Shown here one piece after another: positions 18,287-24,907 of a DNA stretch of 59,106 nucleotides; position 1 is the first letter of the stretch; each line of letters starts with the position of its first letter. A program made the translations under genes and the position numbers. This stretch comes from an uncultured Eubacteriales bacterium (GTDB taxonomy: Bacteria > Bacillota > Clostridia > Oscillospirales > Oscillospiraceae), in assembly GCA_900549865.1 (NCBI GenBank), contig URPU01000001.1:1-59106 (forward strand). The letters run 5' to 3'. The notes under the pieces were generated by a model, which saw only the letters and a program-made list of their open reading frames with translations, was not told the origin of the DNA and ran no database searches.

Positions 18287-18876
18287 AGGGCGTTGTTGTG
18301 GAATTGCAGCCCGGCCTTGCAGTTATTGACTGCGGCGGCATCGGCTTTGCGCTGAATGTTACAGCGGGCACAGTCTCTGCGCTGAAGCTCGGCACGAAGG
18401 CCAAGCTCTACGTCGCGGAGGCAATAGGGGAGAACAACTTTGACCTGTACGGCTTTTCAAACGTGGGTGAAAAGCGCTGCTTTATGATGCTGACCTCCGT
18501 GTCCGGGATAGGGCCGCGGGCCGCGCTGTCCATTCTTTCCTACAACAGTCCGGAGGCGCTGGCGCTGGCGATCATGAACAACGATGAAAAGGCGCTGACG
18601 GTCGCACCGGGCGTCGGGAAGAAGATAGCGCAGCGCGTTATACTTGAGCTTAAGGATAAAATACGCAAGGAAATGGGCGGCGGAGACTACAGCCTCCCGG
18701 CTGCATCCGGTGCATCCCCCGCCGTGCAGGACGGCAGCATCGGCGACGCCATGACGGCGCTGTCCGTGCTTGGGTACAGCGCGGCCGAGGTCACGCCCGT
18801 GATAAAGAAGCTGGACGTCGGCGGGATGTCTGCCGAGCAGATAATCAAGGCCGTTTTGAAGCACATGGTAAAGTAA
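18271..18876 (+). CDS. ruvA: Holliday junction branch migration protein RuvA
   Basis: The 201-aa product has the N-terminal OB fold (MFYHIEGVVVELQPGLAVIDCGGIGF), the helix-hairpin-helix motifs (LTSVSGIGPRAALS and VAPGVGKKIAQRVILELKDK) and the C-terminal RuvB-binding domain. It tetramerises on junction DNA and loads RuvB. GGGAG lies upstream of the ATG within ruvC. Confidence 0.97.
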   Translation: MFYHIEGVVVELQPGLAVIDCGGIGFALNVTAGTVSALKLGTKAKLYVAEAIGENNFDLYGFSNVGEKRCFMMLTSVSGIGPRAALSILSYNSPEALALAIMNNDEKALTVAPGVGKKIAQRVILELKDKIRKEMGGGDYSLPAASGASPAVQDGSIGDAMTALSVLGYSAAEVTPVIKKLDVGGMSAEQIIKAVLKHMVK

Positions 18877-18889
18877 ACGTGAGGAAAGT

Positions 18890-19930
18890 ATGAGCATCAA
18901 TTTTTCAGCGGACGCCAATGATGAAATGATAACCACCGCGGCAAGCCTCCCGGAGGACAGCGCGGAGGGTTCATTGCGCCCCAGAACTATATCCGAGTAT
19001 ATCGGGCAGGAGAAGGCCAAGGAGAACCTGTACATTTTTATAAACGCGGCAAAGATGCGCAATGAGTCGCTTGACCATGTGCTGCTGCACGGCCCCCCGG
19101 GCCTTGGCAAGACGACGCTTGCCGCGGTGATAGCAAACGAGATGGGCGTGAATATGCGCATCACCTCCGGCCCCGCTATAGAAAAGCCGGGCGACCTTGT
19201 GGCCATGCTGACCAATCTGAACGAAGGGGATATCCTCTTCGTTGATGAGATACACCGCCTCAACCGCGCGTATGAGGAGATACTTTACCCCGCGATGGAG
19301 GATTACGCGATAGATATAATCCTCGGCAAGGGGCCTTCCGCGAATTCCATACACCTTGATCTCCCGCATTTTACGCTAATCGGTGCGACGACGCGTTCCG
19401 GACAGCTCACAGCGCCGCTGCGTGACCGTTTCGGCGTAACGCTTCGGCTTGAGCTTTATTCGCCGGAGGAGCTTATGCGCATCGTCACGCGCTCCGCCGG
19501 GATACTCAATGCGAAGATCGAGCCGCAGGGCGCGTATGAGATCGCTTCCCGCTCCCGCGGCACGCCGCGAATCGCAAACAGGCTTCTCCGCCGCGTGCGC
19601 GATTACGCGCAGGTCATGGCGGACGGCGTCATAACAAAAGAGGTCGCGGACAAGGCGCTGCTCGCCCTTGAGGTGGATAAGCTCGGCCTTGACGCACTGG
19701 ACAGGCGCATGCTTAAAAGCATCATAGACTTTTATAACGGCGGGCCTGTCGGCCTTGAAACCCTTGCCGCGACGATAAATGAGGATTCTGTCACCATTGA
19801 GGACGTGTATGAGCCGTACCTTCTGCAAAATGGCTTCCTCACGCGCACGCCGCGCGGGCGCTGTGTAACGCGGCGCGCATATGAGCATCTGGGGCTGGAA
19901 TACATGGGTCAGCAGCAGATGGATATATGA
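18890..19930 (+). CDS. ruvB: Holliday junction branch migration ATPase RuvB
   Basis: The 346-aa AAA+ motor has Walker A GPPGLGKTT, Walker B DEIHR, sensor TTRSGQL and the C-terminal winged-helix part. The family-typical SLRPRTISEYIGQEKAKENL region is present. It follows ruvA by 13 bases and completes ruvCAB, as in many Clostridia. Confidence 0.97.
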   Translation: MSINFSADANDEMITTAASLPEDSAEGSLRPRTISEYIGQEKAKENLYIFINAAKMRNESLDHVLLHGPPGLGKTTLAAVIANEMGVNMRITSGPAIEKPGDLVAMLTNLNEGDILFVDEIHRLNRAYEEILYPAMEDYAIDIILGKGPSANSIHLDLPHFTLIGATTRSGQLTAPLRDRFGVTLRLELYSPEELMRIVTRSAGILNAKIEPQGAYEIASRSRGTPRIANRLLRRVRDYAQVMADGVITKEVADKALLALEVDKLGLDALDRRMLKSIIDFYNGGPVGLETLAATINEDSVTIEDVYEPYLLQNGFLTRTPRGRCVTRRAYEHLGLEYMGQQQMDI

Positions 19931-19934
19931 CCCC

Positions 19935-19953
19935 GCCAAATTTTTTGGCTTTT
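19935..19953 (+). terminator. Terminator after ruvB
   Basis: A short stem (GCCAAA with TTTGGC) around TTT is followed by TTTT. It starts 4 bases after the ruvB stop. Confidence 0.6.
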
Positions 19954-19966
19954 ATGCAAAAAAATG

Positions 19967-19994
19967 TTGACTTTGCGGCGGACTGTTGTATAAT
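19967..19994 (+). promoter_or_regulatory. Strong sigma-A-type promoter in the ruvB downstream gap
   Basis: TTGACT and a perfect TATAAT are separated by 16 bp. The next credible gene starts 360 bases later, so the promoter makes either an independent RNA or a very long leader for the zinc-ribbon gene. Confidence 0.7.
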
Positions 19995-20000
19995 ATATCT

Positions 20001-20245
20001 TGTAATTATGATGGTTATTTTTGTATCTACAGATACAGCGCATCCCGTTTATGCATTTCCCGCCCATTCGGGCAACTCTCGTATACCCTCTTTTGGTTAT
20101 CGGCGTTTTCTTAGGTTGCCGCATTCGCGGAAGCTTGGTTCAAGCCGGAGAGCATGGAATCTATGATGCGACTTCTCAAGGCATGTCAGGTTATGTTGGT
20201 CTATTTATCGGCGTCCGTGGTTTGATGCCTCCGGCGCATTGACAG
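20001..20245 (+). ncRNA. Candidate structured RNA of unknown family
   Basis: The 19931-20355 gap holds no convincing gene, but starts with a strong promoter and is rich in nested pairings. TGTATCT pairs with AGATACA near the predicted 5' end. CCGC-ATTC-GCGG (about 20119-20130) is the tip of a longer arm extended by AGGTTG/AAGCTT, CGGC/GCCG, CTCT/AGAG and TCGTAT/ATGCGA. AGGCAT pairs with ATGCCT farther out. A long irregular rod of this kind could be 6S-like or another clostridial RNA, but I match no family sequence motif. The 3' end is uncertain; a long 5' leader for the zinc-ribbon gene is the alternative. Confidence 0.4.
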
Positions 20246-20355
20246 CTTTGTGAGAATTCCGCACTCTGGCGCGGAGCTTTACATCAGCGACATCAGCGAA
20301 GAGCTGTTCGCAAATACAGCCGAAACGGCACATTTATCAAAAGAGAGGATTCGAA

Positions 20356-20634
20356 ATGTACGAAGACAAGACCTTAGTTTGCAAAGAGTGTGGCAAGGAG
20401 TTCGTTTTCACCGCCGGTGAGCAGGAATTCTACGCAGAGCGCGGCTTCCAGAATGAGCCCCAGCGCTGCAAGGCCTGCCGTGACGCTCGCAAGAACGCTG
20501 CCCGTGGCCCCCGTGAGTTCTACACCGCAGTCTGCGCCGCATGCGGCGGCGAGGCAAAGGTTCCCTTTGAGCCGAAGTCTGATCGCCCCGTTTACTGCAG
20601 CGAGTGCTTTGCTAAGATGAGAGAGCAGGCCTGA
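20356..20634 (+). CDS. Zinc-ribbon protein, 92 aa
   Basis: Three Cys pairs are visible: CKEC near the start, CKAC in the middle, and CAAC with CSEC towards the end, enough for two zinc ribbons. The segment KEFVFTAGEQEFYAERGFQNEPQRCKACR is typical of a small zinc-ribbon family common in Clostridia, whose role is not established; nucleic-acid or ribosome binding is only an inference. GAGAGGA precedes the ATG. It is a single-gene unit with a perfect terminator. Confidence 0.88.
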   Translation: MYEDKTLVCKECGKEFVFTAGEQEFYAERGFQNEPQRCKACRDARKNAARGPREFYTAVCAACGGEAKVPFEPKSDRPVYCSECFAKMREQA

Positions 20635-20647
20635 TCGCCTGTGAGAA

Positions 20648-20679
20648 GAATTGGGGCGCTGTTGCGTCCCAATTCTTTT
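20648..20679 (+). terminator. Terminator after the zinc-ribbon gene
   Basis: A 12-bp stem (GAATTGGGGCGC with GCGTCCCAATTC, one G-T pair) closes a TGTT loop and is followed by TTTTA. Confidence 0.9.
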
Positions 20680-20766
20680 ATGCGTATTTATTATACTCTC
20701 TGTGCTTGCAAAGCAAATTTGGGTGTATGGGCGGTTTTTTGTCCGTCAAAACTATATATGCTCTTG

Positions 20767-20790
20767 CCGGCCGAGGGTACTCCCCGCCGG
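20767..20790 (+). promoter_or_regulatory. Leader hairpin upstream of the DUF1858 gene
   Basis: CCGGC pairs with GCCGG and, inside it, GGG pairs with CCC around TACT. It lies 38 bases before the start codon. It may mark a structured leader or an operator; no clear promoter spacing was found around it. Confidence 0.35.
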
Positions 20791-20827
20791 GGAAATATAA
20801 ATAGAAACTTATGAAAGGTGAAACACA

Positions 20828-21028
20828 ATGGAGATCACTAGAGAGACCTTAATTTCCGAGATAGTCAACAATTGCCCCGAGGCTATGCCCGCCTTCCAGG
20901 CCATCGGCATGCACTGCATGGGCTGCGCCCTTGCAAGCGGCGAAACGCTTGAGCAGGCATGTGCGGCACACGGCGTTGATCCCGACGAGTTCCTTGTCGG
21001 CCTCAAGGCTTATCTTGAGACGCTTTAA
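20828..21028 (+). CDS. DUF1858 domain protein (redox-disulfide type), 66 aa
   Basis: The small protein carries the DUF1858 pattern: a helical N-terminus (TLISEIVNNCPEAMPAFQAIGMHCMGCALASGETLEQAC) with a CMGC pair at the core. The domain is known as a stand-alone protein or fused to redox enzymes such as the hybrid cluster protein, and is thought to bind metal or form a redox disulfide. The context gives no partner; it is a single-gene unit between two terminators. Confidence 0.9.
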   Translation: MEITRETLISEIVNNCPEAMPAFQAIGMHCMGCALASGETLEQACAAHGVDPDEFLVGLKAYLETL

Positions 21029-21044
21029 TTCTGCGGCGCGTGAC

Positions 21045-21073
21045 AAAAGCCGGACTCTGTCCGGCTTTTAATT
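21045..21073 (+). terminator. Terminator after the DUF1858 gene
   Basis: A 10-bp stem (AAAAGCCGGA with TCCGGCTTTT) closes a CTCTG loop, followed by an AT-rich stretch. It ends 25 bases before trmK, which has no obvious promoter of its own. Confidence 0.85.
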
Positions 21074-21098
21074 TTACTTTGCCTGTTGGAGAGACACT

Positions 21099-21779
21099 AT
21101 GAACAAACGCTTGGAGCTTATCGCGTCCATACTGCCGCATGGCCGCGGCTTTGCGGACGTCGGCACGGATCACGGATATCTGCCGGTATACATGGCACAG
21201 CACGGCTACAGCGGGAAGATAATTGCTTCCGATATAAATGAGGGGCCGCTTTCCACCGCTGTCGCTTCGGCGCGGCAGGCCGGTGTTGAGGACAGGATAT
21301 GCTTCCGCCTGTGCGACGGGCTTGACGGCTGCGGCAGCGAGGAGCTTGACACCGTTGTGGTCGCCGGTATGGGCGGCGATACCATCTGCGGCATACTTGA
21401 CAGGGCGGACTGGGTCATGAGCCGCGACATCCTGCTCATACTCCAGCCCATGACGAAAGCCGAAGTGCTGCGCTACTGGCTGACGAACAACGACTTTGCC
21501 ATTTGCGGCGAGTGGCTTATCGAAGAAAACGGCGAGATATATCAGATCCTTTCCGCGTGCTTCGGCGCACGGACGCCGCTTTCGGACGCGGAGCTTTTCA
21601 CGGGCAAATATGAGCTTGCCGTGGGGAACGCGCTTTTCCCGGTGCAGCTTGCGGCGTTGATAAAGCGCTTTGAAAGGGCCGCGGCGGGGATGAGCAAGGC
21701 CCCGCGGATGCGCGGCCGGCAGAAGCTCACCGCGGAGATACTTAACGGATTATATGAAATGAGGGACGCTGTGCTATGA
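21099..21779 (+). CDS. trmK: tRNA (adenine22-N1)-methyltransferase TrmK
   Basis: The 226-aa class I SAM methyltransferase begins MNKRLELIASILPHGRGFADVGTDHGYLP, with the SAM-binding motif ADVGTDHGYLP and the downstream VVVAGMGGDTI typical of TrmK/YqfN. It methylates A22 in the D-loop of certain tRNAs. It overlaps the Nif3-like gene by ATGA, the same pairing (yqfN-yqfO) as in Bacillus. Confidence 0.92.
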   Translation: MNKRLELIASILPHGRGFADVGTDHGYLPVYMAQHGYSGKIIASDINEGPLSTAVASARQAGVEDRICFRLCDGLDGCGSEELDTVVVAGMGGDTICGILDRADWVMSRDILLILQPMTKAEVLRYWLTNNDFAICGEWLIEENGEIYQILSACFGARTPLSDAELFTGKYELAVGNALFPVQLAALIKRFERAAAGMSKAPRMRGRQKLTAEILNGLYEMRDAVL

Positions 21780-22528
21780 CGACAGTCAACGACATATATG
21801 AATATATTGACTCCATCGCCCCGTTCGCGGCGCAGATGGGCTTTGATAATTCCGGCCTGCAGCTTGGCCGCCGCAGTGCGGAGGTGAAAACGGCGCTTCT
21901 TTCGCTTGACGTGACGGACATCGTGATAGATGAGGCGATACGCGCGGGCGCGCAGCTTATTATCTCGCACCACCCGCTCATATTCACCGCGATAAAGTGC
22001 GTCGATGACGAAAAGCTTCTGCGCCTTGCCGAAAACGGCATTGCGGTGATCTCCGCGCACACCAGCCTTGATATTGCCGAGGGCGGCGTGAATGACGTGC
22101 TCATACGCCTTCTCGGGGCGGAGCCTGAGTGCGCGCTTGACGCGGAGGGCTGCGGCCGAATTGGTGCTCTGCCGGTAGCGGCGGAGTTTGATGATTTCCT
22201 GCATATGTGCAGGGATAAGCTGAATACAAACGGTCTGCGGTACTATTCTGCCGGAAAGGCAGTCAAAAGACTGGCCGTGATGGGGGGCGCCGGGGGCGAC
22301 TGCGTGCATGACGCGTTTGCCGCGGGCTGTGACACCTACGTCACGGCGGATATAAAATACCATCAATTCCTCGAAGCGGCGGAGCTTGGGCTGAACCTCA
22401 TAGACGGAGACCACTTCTGCACCGAGGCGCCCGTTATGCCTGTGCTGTTCAGGCGGCTTAGCGGCGCGTTCCCGGACGTCGGCTTTGTTCTTTCCCGGAA
22501 GCACGGTCAGGTCGTTTCCTTCATATAG
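21776..22528 (+). CDS. Nif3-like dinuclear metal protein (YqfO/DUF34 family)
   Basis: The 250-aa protein has the Nif3 metal-binding features: NSGLQ near the start, ISHHPLIF with two His, and SAHTSLD in the first half, then DTYVTADIKYHQFLEA and DGDHFCTE in the second. Some homologues are GTP cyclohydrolase-like or bind metal; the physiological role is not settled. It is translationally coupled to trmK and is followed by the spoIVA hairpin, which can terminate this transcript. Confidence 0.92.
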   Translation: MTTVNDIYEYIDSIAPFAAQMGFDNSGLQLGRRSAEVKTALLSLDVTDIVIDEAIRAGAQLIISHHPLIFTAIKCVDDEKLLRLAENGIAVISAHTSLDIAEGGVNDVLIRLLGAEPECALDAEGCGRIGALPVAAEFDDFLHMCRDKLNTNGLRYYSAGKAVKRLAVMGGAGGDCVHDAFAAGCDTYVTADIKYHQFLEAAELGLNLIDGDHFCTEAPVMPVLFRRLSGAFPDVGFVLSRKHGQVVSFI

Positions 22529-22534
22529 CGCATT

Positions 22535-22563
22535 GCATATTCTGTCCTCCGCTCTCATAGACT
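22535..22563 (+). promoter_or_regulatory. Sigma-E-type promoter of spoIVA
   Basis: GCATATT and CATAGACT are separated by exactly 14 bp, a close match to the sigma-E pattern (KMATATT, 14 bp, CATACAMT). spoIVA is a known sigma-E gene. The -10 box overlaps the end of the 5' arm of the hairpin at 22546-22591, so the expected start site near 22570 lies inside the hairpin loop. Confidence 0.65.
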
Positions 22564-22598
22564 CGTACAAACGAGAACATGAGAGCGGAGGCTTTTAT
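22546..22598 (+). terminator. Hairpin that ends the trmK operon and holds the spoIVA ribosome site
   Basis: A perfect 13-bp stem joins 22546-22558 to 22579-22591, with an inner CTCGT/ACGAG stem and an ACAA loop. CTTTTATT follows, so it looks like an intrinsic terminator for trmK-nif3. The last bases of the 3' arm (GGAGG at 22587-22591) are also the spoIVA Shine-Dalgarno sequence, which would be hidden in any read-through transcript. Confidence 0.75.
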
Positions 22599-22599
22599 T

Positions 22600-24078
22600 A
22601 TGACTGACACTTATATTTACCGCGATATTGCGGCACGGACGAACGGGGCTTTCATGCTCGGCGTAGTTGGGCCGGTCAGGACCGGCAAATCCACATTTAT
22701 AAAGCGATTTATGGAAAAGCTGGTCATCCCGCAGATAGACAACACCTACATGCGCGAGCGCGCAAAGGATGAGCTGCCGCAAAGCGGCTCCGGAAAGACC
22801 ATCATGACAGCCGAGCCAAAGTTCGTTCCGGAGGACGCCGTCACCATAAGCGTGGACGAAAACACTCAGCTCTCCGTCCGCCTTGTTGACTGCGTGGGCT
22901 ACATGGTGGACGGCGCGGCCGGACAGTTTGAGGACGGGGAAGAACGCCTTGTGACGACGCCGTGGTTCGACCATGAGGTCACGCTCACGGAGGCCGCGGA
23001 GAAGGGCACCTATAAGGTCATTGCCGAGCATTCCACCATCGGCATCGTTGTCACCTGCGACGGCAGCATATGCGACATACCGCGCGAACGCTATATTCAG
23101 GCGGAGGCGCGCGTCATTTCGGAATTACAGGAGATAGGAAAGCCCTTCGTCGTGCTGCTGAACAGCACGGCCCCGCAGTCCGAAAGCGCGCAGCTCATAG
23201 CGGCAGACATCTCGGTGCAGTACGGCGTGAAGTGCCTTGCCGTCAACTGCCTTGAGCTGGACGAGGCGGGGATCGGCGAAATAATACATTCCGTGCTGGA
23301 GGAGTTCCCGCTGAAATCCATCGGCTTCTATCTGCCGGAATGGCTGGACGCCCTGCCGGACGACAATGAGCTGAAAAAAGACATGTATGAGAAGATATGC
23401 ACATGCGGCGAAGACGCATCCAGAATAAAGGACTGCCGCCGCACAGCCGCGGCACTGGCCGAATGCGAAAATGTGTGCAGTGCAAAAATAAAAAAGACGG
23501 ACCTTGGCACGGGCGCGATAACCATCTCTGTGCAGCTTCCGCGGGCGCTGTACTACAAGACAATAAGCGACCAGACCGGGATAGAGGTGAAGAACGACGG
23601 CGACCTTATTGCAACGCTGGCGGAAATGAGCGCCGTAAAGCAGGATTACGACAAGCTGCGCACAGCGCTTGAGGACGTGAGGACGAAGGGCTACGGCGTC
23701 GTCATGCCGGATTCCTCACAGATGCATCTGGAAGAGCCGCAGATAGTCCGGCAGGGCGGAAAATACAGCGTCAAGCTGAAAGCGAACGCCCCGGCGATAC
23801 ACATGCTCATGACGAATATCGAGACCGAGGTAACGCCAGCGATCGGCGGCGAGACGGCGTCAGAGGATATCATAAACTTCCTTCTCCAAGGCTTTGACGG
23901 CGATGTGAACAGGATATGGCAGTCGAACATCTTCGGCAAGTCGCTGTATGATATTGCGGAGGAGGGGCTTACGAATAAGATAGAATCTCTGCCGGAGGGG
24001 GCAAAGTCAAAGCTTCAGGAGACCTTGCAGCGGATAATAAATGAGGGAAGCGGTGGGCTTATCTGTATACTGCTGTAA
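22600..24078 (+). CDS. spoIVA: Spore coat morphogenetic ATPase SpoIVA
   Basis: The 492-aa product is the expected length. It starts MTDTYIYRDIAARTNG, with Walker A GPVRTGKST at residues 24-32, and ends in GGLICILL, matching the conserved SpoIVA C-terminus that docks to SpoVM at the forespore surface. SpoIVA polymerises with ATP hydrolysis to form the basement layer of the coat. I chose the ATG at 22600, with GGAGG 8 bases upstream, over the ATG at 22579 that lies inside the hairpin. The SipL-like protein at 14.9 kb is its likely partner. Confidence 0.97.
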   Translation: MTDTYIYRDIAARTNGAFMLGVVGPVRTGKSTFIKRFMEKLVIPQIDNTYMRERAKDELPQSGSGKTIMTAEPKFVPEDAVTISVDENTQLSVRLVDCVGYMVDGAAGQFEDGEERLVTTPWFDHEVTLTEAAEKGTYKVIAEHSTIGIVVTCDGSICDIPRERYIQAEARVISELQEIGKPFVVLLNSTAPQSESAQLIAADISVQYGVKCLAVNCLELDEAGIGEIIHSVLEEFPLKSIGFYLPEWLDALPDDNELKKDMYEKICTCGEDASRIKDCRRTAAALAECENVCSAKIKKTDLGTGAITISVQLPRALYYKTISDQTGIEVKNDGDLIATLAEMSAVKQDYDKLRTALEDVRTKGYGVVMPDSSQMHLEEPQIVRQGGKYSVKLKANAPAIHMLMTNIETEVTPAIGGETASEDIINFLLQGFDGDVNRIWQSNIFGKSLYDIAEEGLTNKIESLPEGAKSKLQETLQRIINEGSGGLICILL

Positions 24079-24097
24079 GTCCGCGCGGTCAATTAGT

Positions 24098-24126
24098 TTG
24101 ACTATCGCGGCGAAAGCATATATAAT
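24098..24126 (+). promoter_or_regulatory. Consensus sigma-A-type promoter before cwlD
   Basis: TTGACT and a perfect TATAAT are separated by 17 bp. It is unexpected that a gene of the spore-cortex family should have a vegetative-type promoter; radA downstream may be the target that needs it. Confidence 0.7.
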
Positions 24127-24164
24127 AATGCCATACCTCACATTCTGGGCCGTGAGGTGGATAT

Positions 24165-24884
24165 ATGTTCAAATCTTTTCTTGTCCTTGAGAAAAAGCAT
24201 GTTATTGCGGCGGCACTGGCGCTGGCCGTTTTCATCGCGCTGTCGGCTTTTGCGGCAAATCTTGACCACACCAAGGCCGCATCTGCCGTTCTGCCGGAGG
24301 AAGCAACGCTTGTCATAGATGCGGGGCACGGCGGGATAGACGGCGGCGCTGTCGGCGCGGACGGTTCAAGAGAGAGCGACATCAACCTCGCCATTGCGCT
24401 GCGCCTTCAGGCCGTTTCCGCCTTCTGCGGGCAAAGCGCCGTCATGACGCGCACAGATGACAGCCGCGGGGCGGATGCACTGAGCTACAGCGAGCATGAG
24501 GAGCTTGTCTACAGGACGCAGGTGGTGAATGCCACGCCGAACGCCGTGCTTTTGAGCATACACCAGAACTGCTATCCCACGGCACAGCCGAGCGGCGCGC
24601 AGGTGCTCTACTCATCAAACGGGAAAAGCGAGGACTTCGGCCGCCTTATGCACGATAACCTTGTCAACAGTCTCGACCCGCAGAACCGGCGCGTGGCGGA
24701 GCCGGACAAAAACAGGCTGTACATTCTTTCAAATGTTGACTGCCCGGCGATCCTTGTGGAATGCGGCTTCGTGTCCAATCATTCGGACATAACAAAGCTT
24801 ACGGACAGCCGCTATCAAACGGCGCTTTCAACAGTGCTGATGGCGTCATACCTTCAATTCATCCATTCCAATCTGCACATATAA
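24165..24884 (+). CDS. cwlD: N-acetylmuramoyl-L-alanine amidase, CwlD-type
   Basis: The 239-aa protein has an N-terminal membrane anchor or signal (about residues 12-31) and an Amidase_3 domain with zinc ligands in VIDAGHGGIDGG, the Glu in SRESDIN, SIHQNC, and the catalytic Glu in LVECGFVSN. CwlD removes peptides from cortex muramic acid before delta-lactam formation. The name is given because of size, layout and the sporulation neighbour; a general Amidase_3 wall hydrolase cannot be excluded, especially with a sigma-A-type promoter. The ribosome site lies in the 3' arm of a 6-bp hairpin (24136-24157). Confidence 0.8.
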   Translation: MFKSFLVLEKKHVIAAALALAVFIALSAFAANLDHTKAASAVLPEEATLVIDAGHGGIDGGAVGADGSRESDINLAIALRLQAVSAFCGQSAVMTRTDDSRGADALSYSEHEELVYRTQVVNATPNAVLLSIHQNCYPTAQPSGAQVLYSSNGKSEDFGRLMHDNLVNSLDPQNRRVAEPDKNRLYILSNVDCPAILVECGFVSNHSDITKLTDSRYQTALSTVLMASYLQFIHSNLHI

Positions 24885-24907
24885 CATACATAATCGGAGA
24901 ATAGCTG

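Noticed and set aside
20128..20140. GGTTCAAG as a tRNA T-loop
   Set aside because: The surrounding bases do not form a T-arm or acceptor stem; it belongs to the arm of the candidate RNA.
20021..20242. Open frame of 73 codons inside the candidate RNA region after ruvB
   Set aside because: It begins at TTG with no ribosome site, its codon use is unlike the neighbouring genes, and it shows no recognisable motif. The structured-RNA reading is better supported.
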